Origin: Drosophila persimilis
Lineage: Eukaryota; Arthropoda; Insecta; Diptera; Drosophilidae
DNA: 64,000 nucleotides
Assembly: GCF_003286085.1 (NCBI RefSeq)
Contig: NW_020825518.1
Span: forward strand, 42,044 to 106,043
Direction: 5' to 3'
Within the stretch, counting starts at the first letter, position 1. Each line of letters starts with the position of its first letter. The notes beneath the pieces are model-generated. The model saw only the letters and a list, made by a program, of their open reading frames with translations. It searched no databases and was not told where the DNA came from. This document shows positions 1 through 7,947 of the stretch, one piece after another. A program made the translations under genes and the position numbers.

Positions 1-345
1 CTCTTTCCGTCGGCAGTTCTAACTTTTAGGGAGAGCGGCTTATATTGGACTTTATTCCGAATAACGTCGGACGCGCAACTTCCCCCTATGCAGCTAACTG
101 AAGCTCCAGTATCCATTAGTCCTATGACTGGTTTACCAAAAAGCATAATCTGAGCATGGGGTCGTAAATCATTTGGTCTTCCAACTACAGAAGCTAAGAG
201 CAGTCTTTTCTCAAGTTTGCATTGTTTCTTAAAATCGCTTCTTCGGCGCTGGGATCGATTTGGAGGGCTAGCAAGGTTGTCAGCGTATACGCTGTTTGAC
301 ACGACTGGTATAATAAGGTCAGTGGAAGGAGAAGAATTGATCACT
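1..345 (-). CDS. Retrotransposon aspartic protease (retropepsin), partial
   Basis: The minus-strand frame is open from about 345 to the window edge and contains the retropepsin active-site motif LMDTGAS near 98-121, preceded by a typical FGKPVIG strand. Proteases of this family cut the Gag-Pol polyprotein of LTR retrotransposons. The frame lies in -1 relative to the gag frame that ends at 341-343 and overlaps it by a few bases, the usual arrangement for -1 ribosomal frameshifting in Ty3/gypsy elements. RT would lie beyond base 1 outside the window. Motif and open frame are seen; the frameshift mechanism is inferred. Confidence 0.7.
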
Positions 346-1558
346 CGGTATTGGTCGCTTGGTTGACCAGTTGTTTGCGTGCGCTTTTCGGAGGTGCACG
401 CGACAACGAGTTTTTTGCCATGTGGGGGTTGCACTTTCTGCAACTAGGCTTATAAGTATCGGCCCTGCCACAACCATAGCAAAATACCCTACGTTCGGCC
501 ATACACTCTTGGTATCGATGGCCTTTGCCACCGCAATTCCAACAGACGAACTCTACTGCTGATACTTCCAGATCTTCTTCTTCACCTACTTCTTCACTAT
601 CTGGGGCAATAGATTCGTCTAATATAGCATTGACTTGGCGGCGTGGTAAAGTTCGGGGGGCCGGCAGGGGAGGCTTGGTTTTAGCTACGGACTGCATGAA
701 TATTTCTCGCGTTCGGACCAGGTGACGTAAGGATTTCACAGTCGCCGCCGACTCATACAAAATTTCATGCTGTATATCAGCCAAAAGATTTGCTCGCAGT
801 GTCTCAACCAAGGCTGCCTCAGACATGGGCTCAGACAGTTTATCTGCCAATGCGGCAATTACGCCATAAAAATCATCAAAGGATTCTTTTGGTCGCTGTT
901 TCCTTAATTCGATCTCTGTTCTGAAATTCCTATCTGTTCTATCGTCTTTAAATTGGCCACGCAAGGCTAGGCATAGATCTTCCCAACGGACTTCAGGGAC
1001 ACTTTAATGATACCGCCAAAACCACTCGCTGGCGCTTCCATCACAGAGGTTACTGGCGTATCGAGCTGTTATTTCAAAGTCACCGTCCAAAGTTTGCTTT
1101 GTAAGTGCTTCAATACGGTAAATGAAGTCCTCAATCGACATACCAGCCTTTCCCGTAAACCGCAGTTTCCAATTAGACATTATCTGGCTAACACGATCTG
1201 CCCGAAGGGATGAAGCGGAGGAACCTGTGGAAACTCCTGAGCTAACATTACGGGTTTGCCCCAAATTCGAGGGTGACGAACTATTTCCCGATTGATTAAT
1301 CCCCGGCACTGGTACCTGTTCACTAGTGGACAGCCGAAAAAGTTGCTCGATCGTTTGCTGTTCTAGTTCTGCTACCGGTTGTATCCGAGCTGCATTTATG
1401 TTCGGGGAGGGTACAGAAGCCGTACTTTCAAGTCCATCGGAAATGGCTCGAACTAGCCGGTTAGTTTGATCAGCCAGCATGGTCGCCAAAATTCGGGTTT
1501 GCTCTACCATAGCTACTCTAATCGCGTCCACTATGGACTGCTGTATAGTTTCCGCCAT
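341..1558 (-). pseudogene. Retrotransposon Gag with one premature stop
   Basis: Two open segments (1004-1558 and 341-964) are in the same frame and are separated only by a TAA at 1004-1006 and the 39 bp of open codons below it, so this is a single Gag gene with one in-frame stop. The upstream half has the helical capsid-like pattern seen in Ty3/gypsy Gag (LRFTGK, IEDFIYRIEALT, SEWFWRY). The downstream half ends in zinc knuckles: a good CCHC (CWNCGGKGHRYQEC) and a second motif with Tyr where His is expected (CYGCGRADTYKPSC). Gag packages RNA and forms the retrotransposon particle. The protease overlaps its 3' end. The exact family is not certain; the leader upstream is shared with the env-containing gypsy-like element later in the window, so it probably belongs to that family. 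Confidence 0.75.
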
Positions 1559-1845
1559 AGTGGCCTGATTCTGTTGAGGGTCGACGAGATTGGAGACCTG
1601 TTGGCATTCTCTGAGTTAGCCATCTCAAAAGGGCTTAACGCTTCAACTCTTTTGCTTTGACTTCTAGTCTGAAGGGACTGAGTAACAGATGGCATTCTAG
1701 ACGTAGACGGACCAATGGGACTAAGATTCTCAGCTGAGGCCGATGTGATATTCAGGTCTTGCTGACAAGTGGGACACTTCCGTTTGTTACCACTTTTAGC
1801 GGTGAAGCACACTCTGTGAAAGGTGTGCCCACAACTGGCCGACAA
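1531..1845 (-). pseudogene. Half RING-like zinc finger ORF upstream of gag
   Basis: This frame overlaps the gag start by 28 bp and carries CGHTFHRVC followed about 12 residues later by CPTC, the second half of a RING finger (Cys-x-His-x2-x-Cys and Cys-x2-Cys). The first Cys pair is missing: the frame runs back to a TAG at 1879-1881 without an ATG or further Cys pairs, so the protein is truncated or normally fused to sequence lost here. After the RING half it is Ser/Arg-rich and shows no other motif. A RING ORF before gag is unusual for gypsy-like elements. Its relation to the retrotransposon is inferred only from orientation and overlap. Confidence 0.35.
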
Positions 1846-1964
1846 TAGTTGTACCTGGTAAACGATTACTTCTCCGTACTACGAGACACCACCATTTCGG
1901 TTTGGGCACCACCAAGTATGAATATATTAGATATATATATATAGCAAATGCTTCAAAAAAAAAA

Positions 1965-2355
1965 TAATACAAAAAAAGTCACAGTCAATAGATATAGATA
2001 TAGATATCAAAACAGTTTAGGAGCCATGCAATACTGAGGCTTGCAACCTCAGTAATCTTCTCAGCTGTTCCTGAGGGGTTTTGGTTTGCCAAAACCAAAT
2101 TAATTAGTGGCATTCTCCGTAGAATTTCATCCTAAACGATTTGGAATGCGCTCTCCTTTCCTGCAATAGTGTTCTCGCTTAGCTCCTATAACAATCTTCA
2201 ACTAGTTGATAGGCTAAGCTCGACCCACGGAGTTATACCCAATATAAGATATAACACTTCCAGTGTATCGGACCTACTGCACGTCAATATACCCTGCACG
2301 ATACTAGGCCCTGTAGGCCTTGATGAGCTTACACGGATGCACAGTATCCACTGGA
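1965..2355 (-). repeat. Gypsy-like leader fragment with internal deletion
   Basis: This stretch matches 23466-24090 and 36732-37356 almost base for base but lacks about 240 bp (junction near 2031, between GCCATGCAAT and ACTGAGGCTT). In those copies the sequence lies directly downstream of an LTR and primer-binding site on the minus strand, so it is the untranslated leader of the gypsy-like element. Here it leads on the minus strand into the gag frame. The match stops at about 2355. Confidence 0.7.
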
Positions 2356-2689
2356 TCATCCTAATTCCGAAGAAAATAGGGCTTATGGATGATCCCTTTT
2401 CTCGGGGGGGGGGGTTCATACCTCACTCTCCCTCATCGATCCCTGCATGGCTCCTAAACAAAAATCTTCTAACAAATCATTTTCAAATCATTAACAATAT
2501 TTATTTTTAACGATAGTGCCTAAAGCTAAATACCACGGTAGAAAGAAAATTATATATAGTTATGGGGTGATAGGGCAATAAGAGAATTAAAATATAGGAA
2601 TAATAATTTTAAATAATATGAATAATATATATGATCTCAAAAACAGATGGTAAGGTACTGGGAATAATTTCATGAATATTTAGGTCTAG
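2356..2689. other. Non-coding sequence without recognised features
   Basis: AT-rich sequence between the retrotransposon leader fragment and the LINE fragment. It contains a run of 11 G at 2404-2414 and no convincing coding frame. It may be intron or decayed transposon DNA. Confidence 0.4.
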
Positions 2690-3083
2690 ATGGAACGGCC
2701 AAGTTAATCTGACCCAAAAGAGTTTGGGAGTCAACAGTCCCGAGAAGGATCTTTTGCACTAATATTACGCCATTGCATATTCTGCGATGCTACAACGACG
2801 GTAGGTCAATAAGATTTAGCCTAGACCGGTAGGGTGGCAAGATTCTACCCGAGTCCCAGTATAAGTTCTGCAGGGCAAAAATTAAAAATTGCTGTTGCAC
2901 GGATTCAATAACAGCCTGCTGCTCTTTATACTGGGGGCTCCACACACAAGAATAATACTCCAATATAGGACGTACTAACGAGATGTACAGTTGTTTCGTA
3001 ACGTACGGGTCGTCAAACTCCTTGGACCAACGCTTGATGAACGCTAAAACACCCTTAGCTTTATTTACAGTTGCACCTATATG
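2690..3083 (-). pseudogene. Jockey-like LINE reverse transcriptase, C-terminal fragment
   Basis: Minus-strand translation gives the typical region after the RT domain of Jockey-clade non-LTR retrotransposons: KGVLAFIKRW, then KQLYISLVRPILEYYSCVW, then LPPYRSRLNLIDLPSL. An in-frame stop follows LPSL and reading continues in a related pattern (GQINLAVPSRP). Only the C-terminal part of ORF2 is present, as is common for 5'-truncated LINE insertions, although no poly(A) tail or target duplication was identified. Its upstream edge at about 3083 directly abuts the coding sequence of the nrf-6-like gene, so it probably inserted in that exon. Confidence 0.7.
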
Positions 3084-3084
3084 G

Positions 3085-3366
3085 GTATAGCATATCCGAC
3101 TCCATGTCCAAGAACCACCCAGAACAGGGACATGCAGCGGATTCCATCAAGACAACTGATCACGTTCGGATTCGATTTGCTGTCGACAATGCGGAAGATG
3201 GCACGGGAACTTGACCGTGCCGAGCAAATCTTCACAGTCACAGGGATACTACCTGGTAGGCAAAAATACGAGTTAAATCATTTTGATCTCTCTCTGATCC
3301 TGGCACAGAAAGTAGTCGTAGAGCGTGCATAGACCCACGATAGTACCCATCAAGCCCAGAAGTACA
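3085..3366 (-). pseudogene. nrf-6-like acyltransferase, third exon, broken
   Basis: The exon starts at 3366 after a TTGCAG acceptor (53-bp intron 3367-3419). It first encodes a hydrophobic segment, VLLGLMGTIVGLCTLYDYF, fitting the first membrane helix that follows the NRF domain in nose-resistant-to-fluoxetine proteins. A stop follows (KMI then TAA), and after a frame change the reading resumes with RIVDSKSNPNVISCLDGIRC and MSLFWVVLGHG, the highly conserved start of the acyltransferase-3 domain. The frame changes and the LINE fragment abutting at about 3083 show that this locus is no longer intact. Family members are multi-pass membrane proteins implicated in lipid handling. Confidence 0.7.
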
Positions 3367-3419
3367 CTGCAATCCATAATATGAGTCACAGAACTTGATT
3401 ATGATACGGTCTAACTTAC

Positions 3420-3633
3420 ACTGTGAAAATGGTCATTCCATCCCAAGGTTTCGATTCACTTGTCTGACAGCTGGCCTCGCTGAGTTTTATATTTGTGCTG
3501 CTTGAGTTCAACAAATTCTGCATTAACTGCTCCAGAAACGTATCCATATGTGCCGCAGAGCAGGAAGCCGGAAAGCAAGATGCGATCTTGATCGAAATGG
3601 ATACGGCGGGCACGATTAGAAAACAGTACTTTC
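3420..3633 (-). pseudogene. nrf-6-like gene, exon 2, 3' half (split by Polinton)
   Basis: Minus-strand reading continues the exon interrupted at 21379: GKYC, then a Cys-containing extracellular segment, and ends PWDGMTIFTV, the conserved end of the NRF domain just before the first membrane helix. A consensus GTAAGT donor follows at 3414-3419. The other half of the same exon lies 17.7 kb away at 21379-21498, with the Polinton and its CATGTA duplication between them. Without the Polinton the two halves are adjacent; the element has therefore inserted in coding sequence. Confidence 0.75.
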
Positions 3634-3639
3634 CATGTA
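3634..3639. repeat. Polinton target site duplication, left copy (CATGTA)
   Basis: CATGTA immediately precedes the AGTAGTTATT terminus of Polinton A and is repeated immediately after the other terminus at 21379-21384. Six-bp target duplications are the hallmark of Polinton/Maverick integration by their retroviral-type integrase. Confidence 0.9.
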
Positions 3640-4003
3640 AGTAGTTATTATATAGGCACTTTGCTATGGGACAGTGTTAGGTACACAAAGGAGGAATATA
3701 AATTATAGAGAAAGTAGAAAGGTTCAAGGGCATCGAAACCGTTTTTCAGGAAACACTTAAAAAATACCTCTAAACTATCACATTAGATTCATTGCAAAGG
3801 GATGACCTACCTGTTTGAGGGTTGTTTGAATCGCAACACGGGACCAATCGTAAAAACAGGTTCATTGACAGTAAGTGGGAGGAGAGAGAATATAAATGAG
3901 CGAAGGATCGATTTGAGAGGATTTTACATGGTTGAGAAACAGGATTAAGATCGAAGTTAGTTCACATTATCGCCGATAGGTGGCGCCACCAAGTAGTAAG
4001 GAT
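3640..4003 (+). repeat. 364-bp arm, terminal copy
   Basis: Inverted partner of 4463-4826. It begins with the element terminus and ends at AAGTAGTAAGGATA after the perfect 12-bp palindrome GGTGGCGCCACC (3979-3990). Read outward, the terminal bases contain TATATAA. Contains three copies of the motif AAACAGG or its complement. Confidence 0.85.
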
Positions 4004-4462
4004 AAGGGACGGTCGCTTTTTACACTGAATTACCAAATTCGCAACATGTTGCAGCAACATTTGCTTAAGCATGTGCAGCTTGGCAACATGTTGAATGTAA
4101 GTGTGCATCATATTGCTATGTTATTACGTGATCATGTTAAATAAATACTTATAAGATATTTTATAAACATTGAATTGGGAACCAATTTCTGCTATGTTAT
4201 TAACTGGTCAAGTTAAATAAATACTTATAGGATATTTTATAAACATTGAATTGGGAAAACAAATGTGTGAAGTTTCTGAAATTTACATCCTATAGAAAAC
4301 ATAGGTTGGAAACCTGGGTATCTAGATGTCCGTATAGAGGGTTGAATGGTAAGAGAACACAAATTAATGGAGATATATATAGGAGCACGCAAAGAATAAA
4401 ATTATAATAGGAAGACATCAAAATTAATTAATGCTACTTAGAGTAAATATACGTCTGTCCCG
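4004..4462. repeat. Centre of the compound TIR with palindromes and a tandem repeat
   Basis: Non-coding, AT-rich. It contains the 12-bp perfect palindrome GCAACATGTTGC (4041-4052), the 10-bp palindrome CAACATGTTG (4084-4093), and two imperfect direct copies of a ~70-75 bp unit built around ATAAATACTTATAAGATATT and ATTGAATTGGGAA (about 4115-4260). The same centre recurs inverted at about 20555-21014, 33829-34288 and 50703-51162. Possible roles are replication origin, hairpin or recombination site; none is demonstrated by the sequence. Confidence 0.6.
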
Positions 4463-4826
4463 TATCCTTACTACTTGGTGGCGCCACCTATCGGCGATAA
4501 TGTGAACTAACTTCGATCTTAATCCTGTTTCTCAACCATGTAAAATCCTCTCAAATCGATCCTTCGCTCATTTATATTCTCTCTCCTCCCACTTACTGTC
4601 AATGAACCTGTTTTTACGATTGGTCCCGTGTTGCGATCAAACAACCCTCAAACAGGTAGGTCATCCCTTTGCAATGAATCTAATGTGATAGTTTAGAGGT
4701 ATTTTTTAAGTGTTTCCTGAAAAACGGTTTCGATGCCCTTGAACCTTTCTACTTTCTCTATAATTTATATTCCTCCTTTGTGTACCTAACACTGTCCCAT
4801 AGCAAAGTGCCTATATAATAACTACT
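4463..4826 (-). repeat. 364-bp arm, internal inverted copy
   Basis: Reverse complement of 3640-4003 except for small differences such as one missing T near 4636. It contains palindrome GGTGGCGCCACC at 4477-4488 and ends in CTATATAATAACTACT, which places TATATAAT (4812-4819) about 30 bp before the expected start of the 117-aa gene transcript. Confidence 0.85.
4812..4819 (+). promoter_or_regulatory. TATA box of the TIR acidic gene
   Basis: TATATAAT lies 52 bp upstream of the ATG at 4871, giving a predicted start near 4843 and a leader of under 30 bp. The same octamer, being part of the arm end, also sits at each true terminus of the Polinton pointing outward. Confidence 0.5.
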
Positions 4827-4870
4827 CACAGCTAACAGCTAGGACATAAACTAGTAATCTTTCAACAACG

Positions 4871-5224
4871 ATGGATGACCTTGAAATCATTTTTATCGAT
4901 TCCCAACCGGAATCAACCATAAATCTGGACTCTCAGCCGAGCTCCGTAGACCTGTCCTTGATTTTTGGGATTAAGACTCAAACCTATCTCGAGAGCAACT
5001 TGACCTGGTTAAGTGACATTAAATGGGATGATGACGACGATGACCCAAGGAATGCAACGTCTAATAATGATAATCCAGCATACATTTTCCCGGATGATGA
5101 CAACATTTTCGATTTAGTAGATAATCAGGATGATGATAAAAGATCTCAACTCCAGGAACTACTTCGGGACGAAGATGATGATGACTTAATTGCTGCGGTA
5201 AAATTAGCTGAGGCGAAATTTTAA
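4871..5224 (+). CDS. 117-aa acidic protein encoded in the Polinton TIR, left copy
   Basis: Starts at the first ATG after the TATA box. The protein is strongly acidic with runs of Asp in the middle (DDDDDD at about residues 54-59) and at the C-terminus (DEDDDD, 100-105). No enzymatic motif is visible. The last 18 residues form an acidic patch followed by a short helix, with Leu106, Ala109 and Ala113 spaced as in a ubiquitin-interacting motif (acidic-Leu-x-x-Ala-x-x-x-Ser), but Ala replaces the signature Ser. An identical copy sits inverted in the right TIR, so each element carries two genes reading inward. Conservation of all copies as open frames suggests function. Alternatives are a transactivator-like acidic protein or a DNA mimic. 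I do not recognise the family. Confidence 0.7.
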   Translation: MDDLEIIFIDSQPESTINLDSQPSSVDLSLIFGIKTQTYLESNLTWLSDIKWDDDDDDPRNATSNNDNPAYIFPDDDNIFDLVDNQDDDKRSQLQELLRDEDDDDLIAAVKLAEAKF

Positions 5225-5556
5225 TAATACGAATACATATTTATATAATAAGAATATTTTATGTATTTTTCTAAAAATAATATATACATATGTACATATA
5301 TAATAAATATAACACATTTAACCACTATTTATTTTAAATGTTTCTGTTTTACTTTTGATTGGTTGAATTTCACTTCCTCTTATTACAAGAGAATCATAGG
5401 ATTCGTTTGAAACAGGTTTCTTCCACGTGAGGATTACACAAAAAGAATAAGTGGATTTCAGGTAGAATAGAGGTTGTAACCTTTCCCTCATATTATTAGA
5501 TTGACCCAGTAGGAATCGTTTGAAACAGGTTTGTGAACAGGTACTGTTGTTTTGGA

Positions 5557-5564
5557 TATAAAAG
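5557..5564 (+). promoter_or_regulatory. TATA box of the polymerase gene
   Basis: TATAAAAG about 130 bp upstream of the ATG at 5691, predicting a start near 5588. Three copies of AAACAGG or close variants (5410, 5523, 5535) lie just upstream and CCTGTTT at 5624 just downstream. Confidence 0.5.
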
Positions 5565-5690
5565 ATTAAGAAGGTGTTTGGGAGGGGCCTAAAAAGATAC
5601 CATTTAAAAAGGAAACCCTTAGTCCTGTTTCAATAGTGAAAGTGGTTAGTTCGATACAAAAAAAAAATAAATAAATAAATAAAACTTAAA

Positions 5691-7217
5691 ATGGCATCAA
5701 AAGTTCAGTGCAACATGTGTGATAAGTCCGTTGACTTTTCAGAGTTTCAATCTCATTATGAGAGATGCTCTGATTTGCGTAATAATGTAGTGTGTGACCT
5801 TTGCTCTAAGTCCATCGACTTAATAGAGTTTGATAGTCATTATGAAGCATGCTTGGGACCTAGGAATGCTTTTGAGATTCTTATGAGCAAAGGATCTAAT
5901 TCAAGTGATCTTCAAGGTCCTTCAACGTCAGGAGCTTCAAAACGGCCTCGATTGGATACTCCGATGGACCTAAGGATTATTGACTGTTCAATTTGCGGTG
6001 AAAGTTACCCTTCGTCTAGGGAAAGACGCCATATGATGTCGGACAAACATAAGAATGCAAGAGCAGCTCAACTAGAGGAAAATGAAAACGTTATTTTAAT
6101 TTCAACGGAGTCGCGATTTCCTTTAAAATCATATCGTGTTCACTCAAATAAAAGTGAACAGATTGATTTAAAAGAGTTTTTTTATGATTGCAAAAATGAT
6201 ATTATCAATTTATTGCGTCACTGCATGAGTGAGTACAGATCCATAAAATACAATTTAAAAGTATATGGATTATACGTTAAAAACACTGATGATGAAAGCT
6301 TAACAGAAACAATGAAGCATTTCATTACTCCATACAAACCAATATATGAAAACGAGCTGATTGATGATCATCTAAATGATACAATAGAAAATTTGATAAC
6401 TCTCAGCAGTGAATTCCAGGAGAAGGATTCAGGTTGGGCAATAAAGTGTTTTAAATATTTTGAACTTACCATGATAAAACTAGAGCATATCGCTGCAAAC
6501 AGGTTTATCCAAGCTCCCAAAAAAATTAAGTCACGAAATGCACTCATAAATGTAAAAAATGACGATGATTTTTGTTTCAAGTGGTGTGTTTTAGCATCAT
6601 TAGCCTATGGAACACACCTTAAAACTATATATCAAACAGCAGCATTAAAAAAAATTTCCCGAGATAAGTTAACAATACCATCATCCTATCGATGCGGAAA
6701 CATACGGCAAGACATCATTTATTATGAAGGAGTAAGATTAAATTTTTCCGGAATTGAGTTTCCAATAACAAGCAAAGGAATCAAGCGATTCGAATCAGCA
6801 AATGAGGATTTTAGCATCAATGTTTATGAAGTCGATGAGAATGGAAAAAACGTTGTGGGACCCACAGTGAGGACTAAGAAAATTCGGACTCACCACATAA
6901 ACTTGCTTGGAATTAATAGTGATAATATGCAAATGATGCATTATGCATATATAACGTGCATGAGAAAATTATGTTATTCACAACATAGTAAATCCCATAA
7001 TACGGCATATTTTTGCGAGAACTGCTTGCAATTTTATAGTACAACAAATACTATACATGACACTAAAGAGTGTGGAAAAGTTGCTGCTTTGTATCCTGAA
7101 CCTAATACCAAAACTGTATTCAAAAGTTTTTCTAAAAAACTATCTCCACCAGTAGTAATTTATGCTGACATCGAAGCAGTTTTGGAAAATTACGATAATT
7201 ATAATTATAAATTATAA
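5691..7217 (+). pseudogene. POLB: Protein-primed DNA polymerase B, N-terminal part
   Basis: 508 codons. The N-terminus has three zinc-finger-like units (CNMC at 7, CDLC at 35, CSIC at about 99, each with later His/Cys), then a long region typical of Polinton polymerases. The frame ends just after the ExoI motif of the 3'-5' proofreading domain, YADIEAVLE (Asp493, Glu495). It stops at 7215-7217 inside an AT-only slippery run (ATAATTATAATTATAAATTAT); the next part of the protein continues in another frame directly afterwards, so a small indel has broken the gene. The identical lesion is in copy B. The enzyme replicates the element from its ends using a protein primer. Confidence 0.85.
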
Positions 7218-7929
7218 ATCTTAATGATCCATCAAAATCATCAACTACTATGGCACAGAGGCATACAGCATGTGCAGCATCATTTTATATTGTACATAAA
7301 TACAATGAACATCTAAATGAGATGTGGACATACGAAGGTAAATATTTTAACATTCCAGCAAAGGCAATAAACTCATAAACATTATGATTTCGTTATTTCA
7401 GGACCGGATTGTATCCAAAAATTTTGTCAAGCACTTAGGATGAAAACCGATGGACTTTATGAGAAGTACTGGAAGTCCTATAAAAAACCAATCTATCAGT
7501 TTAACATTTGGGATGAGGATTACCAGGAACACGGTGAATGCTATGCCTGCGAGAAACAAATTTTTGATGATGATCGAGAAAAATTCTTTGATCAGTTTAC
7601 AGGACAATATGTAGGTCCTATTCAGGTCCTATTTCCTGTGTAAACAGACATTTAGATTAAGCGATCCCTTTTTCCCGGTAGTTTTTCATAACTTATCTCG
7701 TTATGATATACATTTATTTGTTACGTCAATAAAAGATGAACTAAGACCCATTCCTTGCAATAAAGAGTTATATATTGCGTTAACTCAAATTTGTAAGCTC
7801 GATGAATCTTATCTTCATCAATATAAAATTAGATATATAGATTCAAATAGATTTTTAAATTCAAGCTTAGAAAAACTCGCTAGTTATATGAACATAGCGA
7901 ATTTTAAAATTTTGAGAAGTAAATATTGA
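7218..7929 (+). pseudogene. POLB: Polymerase B middle part: intron, frameshift and in-frame stop
   Basis: After the frame change at about 7210 the reading continues (NLNDPSKSS...) to 7337, where a consensus GTAAAT...TTTCAG intron (7338-7401, 64 bp) joins exactly in frame to GPDCIQKF. That exon reaches FTGQYVG at about 7615, then the frame changes again and resumes with CKQTFRLSDPFFPVVFHNLSRYDIH, which contains the ExoII motif (FHNL-x-x-YD). The frame ends with TGA at 7927-7929, in phase with the downstream ATG frame at 7948. Thus two frameshifts and one stop separate the domains; only the intron looks like normal gene structure. Confidence 0.75.
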
Positions 7930-7947
7930 AATATTGAAAAATTTGAT

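Larger units (their letters stand above)
3640..5469 (+). repeat. Left terminal inverted repeat of Polinton A, compound
   Basis: 1830 bp that recur inverted at 19548-21378; the match ends inward at GGTAGAATA. The repeat is itself built as arm (3640-4003), centre (about 4004-4462), inverted arm (4463-4826), the 117-aa acidic gene (4871-5224) and an AT-rich 3' flank. The left copy lacks one T near 4636 that the other arms have. Long terminal inverted repeats are typical for Polintons; a coding gene and a nested inverted repeat inside them are not usual. Confidence 0.88.

Noticed and set aside
3081-3332. 83-aa plus-strand frame
   Set aside because: It is the antisense of the nrf-6-like acyltransferase exon, whose minus-strand reading has the recognisable domain.
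3640-4826. The arm-centre-arm unit as an independent MITE
   Set aside because: Its inner end continues into the remainder of the TIR at both ends of the element and there is no TSD at 4826; CATGTA flanks the whole 17.7-kb element instead. An ancient origin as a separate insertion cannot be excluded.
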